From positions 744,001 to 808,000 of the forward strand of contig OY760067.1 in NCBI GenBank assembly GCA_963662985.1: 64,000 nucleotides of DNA, given 5' to 3'. Below the pieces are notes generated by a model, which did not search any database, was not told where the DNA came from, and worked only from the letters and a program-made list of their open reading frames with translations. Source of the stretch: G963662985 sp963662985. Its GTDB lineage: Bacteria > Chloroflexota > Anaerolineae > Anaerolineales > UBA11579. Position numbers and translations under genes: made by a program. The number at the start of each line of letters is the position of its first letter. Position 1 is the stretch's first letter. This document shows positions 7,915-16,954 of this stretch, piece by piece.

Positions 7915-9679
7915 TTAAATGTTTGCCAACGATATTCCCAATTTTTTTTCTCAACTCATTCATTGATTCAGGCGGTTGTTTTCCATCCTTGAATAAAACA
8001 AAAATATAGTATTGAGGCATCAATTTGATTGATTCATTTAATTCACTTCGTAAAGATGAAATTTTATCCAAAGCTACTAAACTTTCATCTTTAACTAAAA
8101 GAAATTCGTTTTGATCTGAAATACCCGCATTTAATTTTTTCTTTACGATCATAGTATCTATAATATCTGTTTTCTCAATAATCTCTTTTTGAATTACCGA
8201 TTTTTTTAATAAGGAGATGATCTTTTCAACCATTTCTGGTTCCCGTAATTGATCTAGATTTTTGAAATTATCTGCACAACCTAAACGATATGTTTCACAT
8301 ACAGCTTCTTCAAACTCCAACATTGAATCAAATCTTTTATAAAGAGAATAATAATTTTTATGATTTGAAAGAAGTTCTGCCAAACGTTTAATCAAGATCT
8401 TTTCATCTGGTGATAATTGATTCTGGTTTTGCTTTTTAATCAATTCAAAATATTCTTTACGTAAAAGAGAAAGCATCCAGGCATCATCCCATTGAGACAA
8501 GCGATCAATAAAAACTTCAAGAGAATCAACTAAGGGATCGTATGCTAAGACTTTCCAAAGATTTTCAACATCTACTTTCAAATAATATTCTTGCGGTTCT
8601 TGAGAAATGCTATTTTGTTTATTAATCCATCTTTTCACAATCGCCGACAAACAATACTCTAACAATGCATCTGTTTTTGCTACGCGATGATGATAAAGGG
8701 CATGTTTATATAAATTAAATCGAGATTGAAAGTAATTTTCTAAAGTATTCAATGCACGAACCGAAGGATAAAACCCTGAAAACCCTTCTTTGCATTTCAA
8801 GGTATAGGAGGAAATTAAACGATCATAACGAATAGGGCTGCCTACCAAACCGCTAATAAAATAATCACGGCTTACGTAATCCATTCGGTCTGCATCAAGA
8901 TCACTCGCTACAATTGAATGTAAGGCAGAGAAAATTGGATTTGATTGTGCGCCAGCATTGGTAATTTTCTGAGAAAATTTTGCTACAACTTTTATAAAGG
9001 TTTGATCATGTAGATCGCTCTGATTAGAACACTCAGTAAAAATCTCGGCAAATATTGCTTGAGTTAAAAAATCTCCTAGTTGTTCATGAAGAGGCTTCTC
9101 ATCATCAAATTTTTTAAAGATCGCATGGATCTGTTTTCCAGAAAAACTTTCTTCTCGATAATCTTTTTTTAATTGTTGATAAAATCTCTCAACTACATGA
9201 GAAAAAGGAGGATGTCCAATGTCATGAATCAAAGCACTAATGCGAACTGCCTGAAAAACTACTAAATAAGCATATAAAAACGCATTATTTTTCTGAAAAA
9301 CTGGACCATTTGGCAGACTGTTTTGCAGGAACTCACAAGAAAGAATTTGCCAAGGGTAGTTGAATTCTTGAGTGGGGTCAATATCCACTTCGATGAGAAG
9401 TAAATCTATTTCTTTTTTTATGCTAATTAAAAATTGTTCTTTGTCGTGAGAAGTGGCGTTTTGAAAAGCATTTGAAAAAATCCCTCCAGCTAAATGCATA
9501 GCACCAATGGAATGAGAAAAACGAGTAGTGCGCAAAGTGGGATAAGTGAGGTAAGCCGTAGAAGTTTGTAATACATTATGCAATCGATTAAATATGCGTG
9601 TGGAAAGAACAAATTTCTCAAAATCAGAAATTTCAATCGATCCATATACAAAATCAGAAATTAAGGTTACTTTTCCCAT
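7910..9679 (-). CDS. HD-domain phosphohydrolase, COG1078/dNTPase-like
   Basis: The N-terminal half has the metal-binding HD signature of dGTPase/SAMHD1-like enzymes: FSHSIGAMHLAG (His56), ALIHDIGHPPFSH (His152-Asp153) and a downstream DADRMDYVSRDYF segment (about 262-274). Preceding RLHNVLQTSTAYLTYPTLRTTRFSHS is typical of the COG1078 group (YwfO-like). These enzymes hydrolyse dNTPs or related nucleotides. The C-terminal 300 residues are helical and charged, without a recognised domain. The SD TAAGGAG precedes the ATG. The long length (589) is usual for some members of this group. Cytoplasmic. Confidence 0.85.
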   Translation of the reverse strand: MGKVTLISDFVYGSIEISDFEKFVLSTRIFNRLHNVLQTSTAYLTYPTLRTTRFSHSIGAMHLAGGIFSNAFQNATSHDKEQFLISIKKEIDLLLIEVDIDPTQEFNYPWQILSCEFLQNSLPNGPVFQKNNAFLYAYLVVFQAVRISALIHDIGHPPFSHVVERFYQQLKKDYREESFSGKQIHAIFKKFDDEKPLHEQLGDFLTQAIFAEIFTECSNQSDLHDQTFIKVVAKFSQKITNAGAQSNPIFSALHSIVASDLDADRMDYVSRDYFISGLVGSPIRYDRLISSYTLKCKEGFSGFYPSVRALNTLENYFQSRFNLYKHALYHHRVAKTDALLEYCLSAIVKRWINKQNSISQEPQEYYLKVDVENLWKVLAYDPLVDSLEVFIDRLSQWDDAWMLSLLRKEYFELIKKQNQNQLSPDEKILIKRLAELLSNHKNYYSLYKRFDSMLEFEEAVCETYRLGCADNFKNLDQLREPEMVEKIISLLKKSVIQKEIIEKTDIIDTMIVKKKLNAGISDQNEFLLVKDESLVALDKISSLRSELNESIKLMPQYYIFVLFKDGKQPPESMNELRKKIGNIVGKHLK

Positions 9680-9795
9680 ATTCTCTCCTTATTTTTTCCG
9701 TATAATCACACTATACTTATTATTCATTATAGCGGACAAGTGAATGCTTTGGGATAGAATGTTTGGATCATCAATTTACCAAAACTGGAGCCTTT

Positions 9796-10764
9796 ATGAG
9801 AGTAAAAATTTTATTTTATGGTGATATTGCGACAGATCTTGTGATACGTACAGAAGCAGTACCTGATGATGGGCATGATGCAAGCATTCAAGATCTTGAT
9901 TTACAGTTTGGAGGATCTTCTGCAAATAGTGCTGCCGTGGCGGCAAGCCTTGGTGCTGAAGCATATTATATGGGTTTTGTGGGTGATGATCTTTATAGCG
10001 AGCTATTGATTGAAGACCTAAAGAAAAATAATGTAAAAACTAATTTAGTTCGTCAGATGCCAGGTAAAAGCACGATGATTGTTGCGATGATTAATAAATC
10101 AGGGGATCGAACGATGCTTTCTTATCGGGGAGTAAATGCTGAATATTCCTATAAAACAGATTTTGATCAATTGGTAAAATCCTTTGATGCCATCCATATT
10201 AGTGGTTATTGTTTGCAAGATCAGCATTCAAAAGAAACTGCTTTGAATCTACTAAAAGCTGCAAACAAATATACAATTCCCCTATCAATCGACCCATCTT
10301 ATTTAAGTAGTCATCTTGATAGCGATGAATTTTCTGGGATTCTAGAAAAATTAACCTATTTATTCCCCAACAGAAGTGAAGCAATTCAGATCACAAAATC
10401 AAAAGATCTACAAAAACAACTTCAAGTCCTTGAAGAAAAAGGAATACGCTATCCAATTTTAAAATTAGATGAACAAGGATGTGCATTTGCAAATAAAGAA
10501 CTTCTAAATGGATTTGAAATCCTTCCTGCTTACCCACAAAAGAATTTAGTCAATGCTGTGGGAGCGGGTGATGCTTTTTGTGCAGGGTTTTTATATGCTC
10601 ATTTGCAAGGATTATCTTTAGCACAATCTGCAAAAATCGGAAATGCAGCTGCTCATATAGTGCTAGAAGGAAAAGGTGGCAGAGATCATCTGCCCTCTAA
10701 GGAAAGAATGAAAAAAGTATTCTCCCCTATGGATCAATCTTTAGTCGATTTTTTCTTTAATTAG
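9796..10764 (+). CDS. PfkB-family carbohydrate kinase
   Basis: The start is ATG 9796 with TGGAG 5 bp before; a TTG 33 bp upstream has no SD. The 322-residue protein has the N-terminal GD and the FGGSSANSA motif (about 38-46) for sugar binding, and the C-terminal NAVGAGDAFCAGF (253-265) with catalytic Asp259 in GAGD. This is a ribokinase-like fold and phosphorylates a sugar or nucleoside; PGKSTMIVAMINKSGDRTM also fits the family. The substrate cannot be told. Its stop overlaps the convergent rdgB gene by 4 bp. Confidence 0.9.
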   Translation: MRVKILFYGDIATDLVIRTEAVPDDGHDASIQDLDLQFGGSSANSAAVAASLGAEAYYMGFVGDDLYSELLIEDLKKNNVKTNLVRQMPGKSTMIVAMINKSGDRTMLSYRGVNAEYSYKTDFDQLVKSFDAIHISGYCLQDQHSKETALNLLKAANKYTIPLSIDPSYLSSHLDSDEFSGILEKLTYLFPNRSEAIQITKSKDLQKQLQVLEEKGIRYPILKLDEQGCAFANKELLNGFEILPAYPQKNLVNAVGAGDAFCAGFLYAHLQGLSLAQSAKIGNAAAHIVLEGKGGRDHLPSKERMKKVFSPMDQSLVDFFFN

Positions 10765-11363
10765 GATAAAGATTTTAAATATTCAATCGTTTTTTGAGCT
10801 GCACGGGCACGATGGCTGATTTGGTTTTTAATTTCTTCTGAAAGCTCTGCCATTGTTTTTTCATACCCTTGAACTAAAAAACAAGGATCATATCCAAATC
10901 CATTCTGCCCACGATCTTCTGGAATAATTTCCCCTTCGCAAATTCCTTCATAAACCGCTAAAACATTTACTGGATCTGCGATTGCAATCGTACATTTAAA
11001 ACGAGCAGACCATGGATGGTGTGCATTGCCAATTTGAGATATGAGATGTTTTCTACGATCAGCGTCATTGGCATGGGGGATTGGAGAAAATCTTGCTGAA
11101 TAGATCCCTGGTGCCCCATCTAGTGCGTCAACTTCAATACCGCTATCATCGGCTAAACAAATAATATTGGATGCTTTGGCAAAAGCCAACGCTTTTAAAA
11201 TTGCATTTTCTTTATATGTGTGCCCAGTTTCCTCAACCTCGATTTGAATCCCCATCTGATTTGGTGTGACAAATTCAAGATTTGATAATTCAGCATAAAT
11301 CTGTTTATATTCTTTGATCTTGCCTTGATTGTTCGTTGCAATGAGTATTTTCATTTTTTTCAT
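10761..11363 (-). CDS. rdgB: XTP/dITP diphosphatase (RdgB/HAM1)
   Basis: The N-terminus KILIATNNQGKIKEYKQI and the central LADDSGIEVDALDGAPGIYSARF, with catalytic acidic residues, are diagnostic, as is the C-terminal SHRARA. The enzyme removes ITP, dITP and XTP from nucleotide pools to prevent mutagenic incorporation. The length of 200 residues is normal. The start at 11363 has AAAGGA upstream; an internal Met four codons later also fits. The gene is convergent with the PfkB gene; its stop TAA and the other's TAG share four bases (10761-10764). Confidence 0.95.
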   Translation of the reverse strand: MKKMKILIATNNQGKIKEYKQIYAELSNLEFVTPNQMGIQIEVEETGHTYKENAILKALAFAKASNIICLADDSGIEVDALDGAPGIYSARFSPIPHANDADRRKHLISQIGNAHHPWSARFKCTIAIADPVNVLAVYEGICEGEIIPEDRGQNGFGYDPCFLVQGYEKTMAELSEEIKNQISHRARAAQKTIEYLKSLS

Positions 11364-11440
11364 TGTTTCAATTCCTTTTTCAAGATGATTATAAACGATT
11401 TTATCGATAGCAGGCTATACGCATTTTCTAATTTTTTTTC

Positions 11441-11468
11441 TTGATAATTATGATACAATGTGTATAAT
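11441..11468 (+). promoter_or_regulatory. Sigma-70 promoter for yceD-like/rpoD
   Basis: TTGATA (11441-11446), 16-bp spacer, TATAAT (11463-11468). It lies about 60 bp before the yceD-like start, with GAGAGG as SD. Confidence 0.65.
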
Positions 11469-11528
11469 TAAAAAACTAACTCAGTCATCGTCTCTCAGAG
11501 GCAAAAGTAAAAACGAGAGGCAACATTT

Positions 11529-12065
11529 ATGGAAAATAAGTTAAAACAATTCAGAATCAACGTGGGCTTTATTGTCCATGAAAATGTTGGCTATGAAAGA
11601 GAATATGAGATTGCACTGGATGAAATCTATTTTCCTCCAGATTTAGACGTAAAAAATCTCAAGGCGAATATTCTTTTTCAAAGAACACAACAAGGTCTTC
11701 TCTGTGAAGTATCAATTAAATGCATTACAAAAGCAGAATGTGTGCGTTGTTTAGACGAATTTGATTATCAAGTTGATACAGACTTTACTGAACTTTTTGC
11801 ATTCCATGAGAAATCTGCCACAGAAGAAATGCTTTTAATCCCAGAGACTGGCGTGATTGATTTAGCACCACTATTCCGTGATTACATCTTGCTTGGAGTG
11901 GCGATTAATCCAATTTGCAAAGAGGATTGCTATGGGCTGAATCTAGAAACTGGTGAAAAGAGGAACTCTCCCTATGAGGCAAATATGGAGAATCCAATTA
12001 ATCCTAAGATGCAGGTACTTGCGCAATTATTAAAAAACAAAGAAAACAACGAAGAAAACAATTAA
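11529..12065 (+). CDS. YceD/DUF177 family protein
   Basis: Residues about 65-80 (CITKAECVRCLDEF) and about 125-145 (INPICKEDCYGLN) are the cysteine signatures of the YceD/DUF177 family, whose members in other bacteria are linked to 23S rRNA processing and ribosomal protein L32. The length (178) is typical. In most bacteria rpmF (L32) follows directly. Here it does not: 74 bp after the stop comes rpoD, and no L32 reading frame fits in between. The C-terminal NPINPKMQVLAQLLK replaces the usual DPRLAPL-type ending, and an Asn/Glu-rich tail follows. SD GAGAGG is good. Confidence 0.85.
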   Translation: MENKLKQFRINVGFIVHENVGYEREYEIALDEIYFPPDLDVKNLKANILFQRTQQGLLCEVSIKCITKAECVRCLDEFDYQVDTDFTELFAFHEKSATEEMLLIPETGVIDLAPLFRDYILLGVAINPICKEDCYGLNLETGEKRNSPYEANMENPINPKMQVLAQLLKNKENNEENN

Positions 12066-12138
12066 GTAAATAAAACCAACAACTGAATATCTCTGAAATG
12101 CCATAGAGCGGATGGTGGACCGCAGAATGGAGGCAACA

Positions 12139-13347
12139 ATGGCATCCAACTTACAGGAATCGAATCATTCCTATCAAGAAAACGTACCTATTCCAGGCGC
12201 GCTTCCTTTTTGGAATAAAACTAAACAGCTTGAATTTAAAGTGGTGGAAACAAAAATTCAAGAACCCAAGCCAATCACTTCCTCTATATTTGAAGATGAA
12301 ATTGATACGTTTGATGAAGATGAAGAAATCAATGAAATTGATGAAATTGAAGACCTTGACTCTATAGAAGATTTAGATGAATCTGAGGAAGATTTTTCTA
12401 TGTATTCCAATTCTAAAGAGGATGTGGATGCAATTAGTTTATATTTAAAAAACATCTCTTGCATTGATCTTTTAACCAAAGAACAAGAAGTGGAACTTGC
12501 AACAAAGATTCAAAAAGGGAAAAAAGCCCGCGCTATTCAAAAAAATCCCAATCATCTCTCCGGAAGAGCCTTACAAGAATTAGAACTCTTGATTTATGAA
12601 GGTGAAGAAGCCCGCAAACATCTGATTCAAGCAAATACACGTTTAGTTGTGAGTATTGCTAAAAAATATCTCAAACGTGGCTATGATGGTCTTGAATTCA
12701 TCGACTTGATTCAAGAAGGCAATTGCGGCTTGATGCGCGCAGTAGATAAGTTTGACCATACATTAGGCTATAAATTCTCTACATATGCACATTGGTGGAT
12801 TCGCCAAGCAATCAGCCGAGCAATCTCAGAAAAAGCACGTGCGATTCGGATTCCTGTACATATGTCTGACCAGATTAAGAAGCTGAACAAAGTTGAAGAG
12901 ACTTTGAAACAAGATCTAAACCGTAACCCAACTGAGAAAGAAATTGCAGAAAGAATGGAAATGCCAGAAGGGAAAGTGAAACAAATGCTTCACTACCGTC
13001 AGCAACCCATTTCTTTAGATCAACCGATCAGCCAAAATGAAGAAAGCCGCAACTTTGATGAGATCATTCCCGATGAGACCACTCCCTCCCCTGTGCAAAA
13101 TCTTGAGGAAACGCAATTAAGCATGAAAGTGCATCAAGTGTTGGATATCTTGGAGCCACGAGAAAAAGAGATTATTGAAATGCGCTATGGAATCAAAGAT
13201 GGTAGAGAATATACTCTCGAAGAAATCGGACAGCAATTTGACCTAACACGTGAACGGATTCGTCAGATTGAAACACAGGCTTTGAAGCGCTTACGACATC
13301 CTCGCTATACAAGAGTGCTGCAAGAATTTCTTGACCTCAACATTTAA
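12139..13347 (+). CDS. rpoD: Primary RNA polymerase sigma factor, sigma-70/RpoD type
   Basis: I choose ATG 12139 because GGAGG sits 5 bp before it; an ATG at 12112 has none. The protein has 402 residues. It has an acidic Glu/Asp-rich stretch (50-90), region 1.2 (96-128), region 2 (about 162-232, with ARLVVSIAKKY-like core and FSTYAHWWIRQAI, which melts and reads the -10), region 3 (240-316), and region 4 (332-390, with TREERIRQIE-type helix for the -35). Full region 1.1 is absent, as in many Chloroflexota and Gram-positive factors. This is consistent with the strong TTGACA/TATAAT promoters seen here. Confidence 0.95.
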   Translation: MASNLQESNHSYQENVPIPGALPFWNKTKQLEFKVVETKIQEPKPITSSIFEDEIDTFDEDEEINEIDEIEDLDSIEDLDESEEDFSMYSNSKEDVDAISLYLKNISCIDLLTKEQEVELATKIQKGKKARAIQKNPNHLSGRALQELELLIYEGEEARKHLIQANTRLVVSIAKKYLKRGYDGLEFIDLIQEGNCGLMRAVDKFDHTLGYKFSTYAHWWIRQAISRAISEKARAIRIPVHMSDQIKKLNKVEETLKQDLNRNPTEKEIAERMEMPEGKVKQMLHYRQQPISLDQPISQNEESRNFDEIIPDETTPSPVQNLEETQLSMKVHQVLDILEPREKEIIEMRYGIKDGREYTLEEIGQQFDLTRERIRQIETQALKRLRHPRYTRVLQEFLDLNI

Positions 13348-13401
13348 ACTGATTTAAAACAGCGTTTGATTTTGTGTTACAATACTACTTCCGCAATGTC
13401 T

Positions 13402-13429
13402 TTGTGAAAAGCTTGTTTTATGGTAAAAT
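13402..13429 (+). promoter_or_regulatory. Probable promoter for rpsT
   Basis: TTGTGA (13402-13407), 16-bp spacer, TAAAAT (13424-13429), about 100 bp before rpsT. Confidence 0.4.
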
Positions 13430-13531
13430 CCGTAAGGTTAAAAGCTTGCATTTAATCACTAGACAAATATAACGCTACGATATAAAATAAGCGTTCGCAG
13501 ATTTAAATAATTGAATTATCTTGGAGTTAGA

Positions 13532-13804
13532 ATGGCAAATATCAAATCACAAATCAAACGTAATCGACAAAACGAAAAACGTCGACAACACAATCGTGTT
13601 TTCCGTGGAAGCGCACGTACATATATCAAAAAATTCAACGCTGCTTTCGAAACTAATGACATCGAAACCGCTCGCACCCAAGCTGCAAACGCAGTCAAAG
13701 CGCTTGACAAAGCTGCTCAAAAAGGTGTAATCCACAAAAATAACGCTGCCCGCCGCAAAAGCAGTGTGATGAGCAAACTCAATCAATTGGAAAAAGCTCA
13801 ATAA
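13532..13804 (+). CDS. rpsT: 30S ribosomal protein S20
   Basis: The start is ATG 13532 after TTGGAG. The 90-residue product begins MANIKSQIKRNRQNEKRR and ends in RRKSSVMSKLNQLEKA, the typical S20 sequence rich in Arg, Lys and Ala. S20 binds the 16S rRNA early in 30S assembly. It lies alone between rpoD and argS, with its own weak promoter and a terminator at 13846. An upstream TTG at 13511 is not a plausible start. Confidence 0.97.
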   Translation: MANIKSQIKRNRQNEKRRQHNRVFRGSARTYIKKFNAAFETNDIETARTQAANAVKALDKAAQKGVIHKNNAARRKSSVMSKLNQLEKAQ

Positions 13805-13845
13805 TCCTGATTTGATAGTTCAATTATCAAATTAATATCGGCATT

Positions 13846-13881
13846 AAAAAACGGGAGCAATTTTGTTTCTCGTTTTTTTTA
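13846..13881 (+). terminator. Terminator after rpsT
   Basis: AAAAAACGGGA arm paired with TCTCGTTTTTT (one G-U pair), then a T run. A weaker inverted repeat TTTGATA/TATCAAA lies just before it (13811-13831). Confidence 0.7.
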
Positions 13882-13910
13882 TTCAAAAAAGGATCTAAGC
13901 GTAAAAGTAT

Positions 13911-15674
13911 ATGTTTGAAAAAGAACAAGCCAATATTACTAAAATTATTCTTCAGTATTGTGAAGAAAACGAAATTCCTCTGGATGAGATCAAATGGACG
14001 AATATCCCCTTCTCTGGCGAATGGGGTATTTCCACTTCCTTCTTCCAAACGGCAGCAAATGAAGCCAAAAAAGGCAAAAAAGTAATCGTACCCCAGCGTG
14101 CACAAGAAATTGCTGAAGGTGTGATTGAAGCTTTAGGTGAGCAAGAGAATTTTTCTCGTATGGAAGCAGTACGAGGTTATTTAAATCTCTATTTCAGTAC
14201 TAATACATACGCTGAACGCGTGATTGATGAAGTGATTGAACGAAAAGAAAATTATGGGAAGGGCGTTTCTAAAAATGAACGCACCATGGTGGAATTTTCA
14301 CAACCCAACACCCACAAAGCATTCCACATTGGACACTTACGTTCGATGATCTTAGGGGCTGCACTTTCCAATATTCATGAATTTGCTGGTTATGATGTTG
14401 TGCGTGCAAATTATTTGGGCGATACTGGGTTGCATGTGATCAAATGGCTATGGAACTTCGAAAAATATCATGCTGGCGAAACACCTCCCGAAACAGACGT
14501 AATCCGCTGGCTCGGTGATCTTTATGCTGAAGCAAACACCCGCTTGGAAGAAACTCCCGAATTTGAAGAAGAAATTAAAGCGGTGTTCGCCCGTTGGGAT
14601 GCGAAAGATCCGGCATTAATGCAATTGTGGGAAGTGACCAAACAATGGTCTCTGGATGGTTTCAATCGCATTTATGATGAAATGGGAATTCATTTTGATA
14701 AAGTTTATTTCCAAAGCGGCCAAGATGCCGACGGGAAAGTGGTGGTTGATTCTTTGATTAAACGCGGGATTGCAGAAGATGAACGCCCTGAAGGCCCTGT
14801 TATTGTGCGCATTGATGAACAACTTGGTTTAGAAAAAGAAAAATATCGCGTGGCTGTGGTACTGCGCTCTGACAGCACTGCCCTTTATGCAACATGGGAC
14901 TTGGCTTTGGCACAAAAGAAGAAAAATGAATTCAATTTAGATCACTCTTTTTATGTGGTGGATGTGCGCCAATCGATGCATTTCAATCAAGTGTTTAAGA
15001 TCTTGGAAATTGCAGGATATGATGCTGCTCAAATTTGTGAACATGTACCCTATGAAATTGTGAACTTACCAGGCAATGTGACCATGAAATCTCGTGAAGG
15101 AACCGTGGTGCTTTTGGAAGATTTAATGCGAGAAGCTGTGAACCGTGCTAAAGAGATCGGCGCTGAACGCAACCCCGACCTCACAGAAGAAGAACGCAAT
15201 GCAGCTGCCAAAGCAGTGGGTTTGGCAGCCATTAAATATCCAATGCTGGCACGCGACAATGCGAAGATTGCTACATTTGATTGGGAAGCAGCGCTTGATT
15301 TCAATGGACAAGCAGCGCCTTATATTCAATATGCACACGTGCGCTGTATGAGCATGCTGCGCCGTGGGGACGAATTAGTAGAAGGGAATGGATCTTTGCA
15401 ACACACTTTAGAACCTAGCGAAATTGAATTGATTGAATTAATTTCTCAATTCCCTAATGCTGTACAAGCAGCCTCGGCAGAGAATAAAACATTACATATC
15501 ACCAATTTAGCCTATGAAGTTGCGAAAGCCTTCAATGCATTCTACCGCCAATGCCCCGTTTTGAAAGCAGATCCTGCAGTGGCTCAATTCCGACTCAAAT
15601 TGGTGGATGCAACTCGACAAGTACTTTCTAATGCTTTAGGAATTTTAACAATCGAAGCACCTGAAAAAATGTAG
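13911..15674 (+). CDS. argS: Arginyl-tRNA synthetase
   Basis: A 587-residue class I synthetase. The N-terminal Add-1-like domain (1-110) is followed by VEFSQPNTHKAFHIGHLRS (the HIGH motif) and NYLGDTGLHV; the C-terminal half ends with the DALR-type helical anticodon domain (VKLVDATRQVLSNALGILTIEAPEKM). ArgRS charges tRNA-Arg, and an Arg tRNA (UCU) is encoded 6 kb upstream. The SD is weak (AAGGA far from the ATG). A strong terminator follows. Its composition is somewhat richer in GC than its neighbours. Confidence 0.95.
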   Translation: MFEKEQANITKIILQYCEENEIPLDEIKWTNIPFSGEWGISTSFFQTAANEAKKGKKVIVPQRAQEIAEGVIEALGEQENFSRMEAVRGYLNLYFSTNTYAERVIDEVIERKENYGKGVSKNERTMVEFSQPNTHKAFHIGHLRSMILGAALSNIHEFAGYDVVRANYLGDTGLHVIKWLWNFEKYHAGETPPETDVIRWLGDLYAEANTRLEETPEFEEEIKAVFARWDAKDPALMQLWEVTKQWSLDGFNRIYDEMGIHFDKVYFQSGQDADGKVVVDSLIKRGIAEDERPEGPVIVRIDEQLGLEKEKYRVAVVLRSDSTALYATWDLALAQKKKNEFNLDHSFYVVDVRQSMHFNQVFKILEIAGYDAAQICEHVPYEIVNLPGNVTMKSREGTVVLLEDLMREAVNRAKEIGAERNPDLTEEERNAAAKAVGLAAIKYPMLARDNAKIATFDWEAALDFNGQAAPYIQYAHVRCMSMLRRGDELVEGNGSLQHTLEPSEIELIELISQFPNAVQAASAENKTLHITNLAYEVAKAFNAFYRQCPVLKADPAVAQFRLKLVDATRQVLSNALGILTIEAPEKM

Positions 15675-15698
15675 AGTTAAATCTTATTTCTAACTATA

Positions 15699-15730
15699 AT
15701 AGAGGCTGGATAAACAGCCTCTATTTATTT
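15699..15730 (+). terminator. Terminator after argS
   Basis: Perfect 10-bp arms ATAGAGGCTG (15699-15708) and CAGCCTCTAT (15715-15724), then a T-rich tail. Confidence 0.85.
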
Positions 15731-15785
15731 AATTTGAATTCTTGTACAATAAAAAGAGTGATTAGGTTTTTTATCGGAGGAACGA

Positions 15786-16151
15786 ATGGATAAAGTAAAC
15801 TTTTCAAAGAAATTTAAAAAATTTGATACATTATGGACACCTAAGATTGTGGCGGAATCAAATGGACAATTAGTGAAAATTGCAAAGGGCAGTGGTGAGT
15901 TGGAATGGCATTTTCATAAAGATGAGGATGAGCTTTTCTTTGTTTTTGAAGGTGAACTTACTATCCAGTTACGTAACCGAGATATTGTGCTTTCTCCTGG
16001 TGAGATGTTTGTGGTGCCAAAAGGGGTGGAGCACTGCCCTAAAGCTAAACCAACCACTTGTTTTATGATGATGGAACCTGCAAGCACAAAACATTTAGGT
16101 GAAACTGAATCTAATCATGCAGTTTCAATTGAAGATCAAGAATGGATTTAA
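15786..16151 (+). CDS. Cupin-domain protein
   Basis: A 121-residue single cupin barrel. Cupin motif 1 is HFHKDEDELFFVFEG (about 39-53, two His and Glu metal ligands) and motif 2 is PGEMFVVPKGVEH (about 76-88). Small cupins of this kind bind a metal and often isomerise or bind sugars or other small ligands; no specific substrate is visible. The SD CGGAGG is strong. It is followed by a terminator and is convergent with a response regulator gene. Confidence 0.85.
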   Translation: MDKVNFSKKFKKFDTLWTPKIVAESNGQLVKIAKGSGELEWHFHKDEDELFFVFEGELTIQLRNRDIVLSPGEMFVVPKGVEHCPKAKPTTCFMMMEPASTKHLGETESNHAVSIEDQEWI

Positions 16152-16160
16152 AATAAAAAA

Positions 16161-16195
16161 GGTTGGACAACCAACCAATTCATTTTTTTTATTAT
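16161..16195. terminator. Terminator between cupin and response regulator
   Basis: GGTTGG (16161-16166), loop ACAA, CCAACC (16171-16176), with an A run before and a T run after, so it can serve both convergent genes. Confidence 0.75.
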
Positions 16196-16861
16196 TTACT
16201 CATCGTATCGGTAGCCCACCCCACGGATAGTAACTAAGTGTTTGGGTTTGCGAGGATCATCTTCAATAATCTGACGAAGCCAACTGATGTGAACATCTAA
16301 GGTACGTGTGTCGCCTGTATAATCTGTGTGCCACACTTTTTTGAACAATTCGTTTCGTTCTACCACTATGCCTTGTTTCTCCATCAGAATGCGTAACAAA
16401 TGGCATAAGCGAGGGGTGATTACTTCGCGTTCTCCATTTTTGACAATTTGTTTACGATCTACATCTAAAGTGATGCTACCGACTTTGATATTGTTTTTTC
16501 CTTCTCCAGGAATAAATGGCAATATTCGATTGGTCAATTTGCGAGATGTAAAAGGAAGTTCTAGAACAACAGATGCATCTGGCTCATTATTTGGTTCTTC
16601 ATCCACAATAAGAATCAGTGGAAGATCCACTGTTTCTCGAAGGGATTTACATATTCTTTTTCCGTTTGTTCGCATTGAGGCGGCATCTACTATAATGACA
16701 TCATATTGTTTTTCTACCACTTGTGCTACAGCGTTTTTTCCATTGGAAACAACATCTATTTCCATTCCTTTTTTTTCTAAGGCTTGCACAAAATCTTCGT
16801 GATTTGTCCAGCGACCTTTAACCCATAAGATTTTGGCAGGGGATAATAACTTTGCACTCAC
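16196..16861 (-). CDS. OmpR-type response regulator with degenerate receiver
   Basis: The start is GTG with GGAG about 10 bp before. Residues 9-105 are a receiver domain and 124-220 a winged helix of the OmpR/PhoB type (LCHLLRILMEKQGIVVERNEL, then TRTLDVHISWLRQII, RGVGYRY). The receiver keeps the phospho-acceptor-like Asp59 (VIIVDA) but lacks the acidic pair after strand 1 (ILWVKGRW) and the strand 5 Lys (LELPF instead of KPF). Phosphotransfer by the normal route is therefore unlikely; it may be an atypical or pseudo-receiver. No histidine kinase is next to it. Confidence 0.9.
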   Translation of the reverse strand: MSAKLLSPAKILWVKGRWTNHEDFVQALEKKGMEIDVVSNGKNAVAQVVEKQYDVIIVDAASMRTNGKRICKSLRETVDLPLILIVDEEPNNEPDASVVLELPFTSRKLTNRILPFIPGEGKNNIKVGSITLDVDRKQIVKNGEREVITPRLCHLLRILMEKQGIVVERNELFKKVWHTDYTGDTRTLDVHISWLRQIIEDDPRKPKHLVTIRGVGYRYDE

Positions 16862-16954
16862 GTGTGAATAACTCCAAATGTTAATAAATTTGACTTCTCT
16901 GAATCGGTTTTGGTAAGTACTTATTATAATGGCTTAAGGAATTTTAATCAAATC

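Noticed and set aside
12066..12138. Hidden rpmF (L32) between the yceD-like gene and rpoD
   Set aside because: Only about 70 bp, too short for L32, and no matching residues in any frame.
16326..16802. 158-codon frame antisense to the response regulator
   Set aside because: The response regulator has clear receiver and winged-helix motifs; the antisense frame has none.
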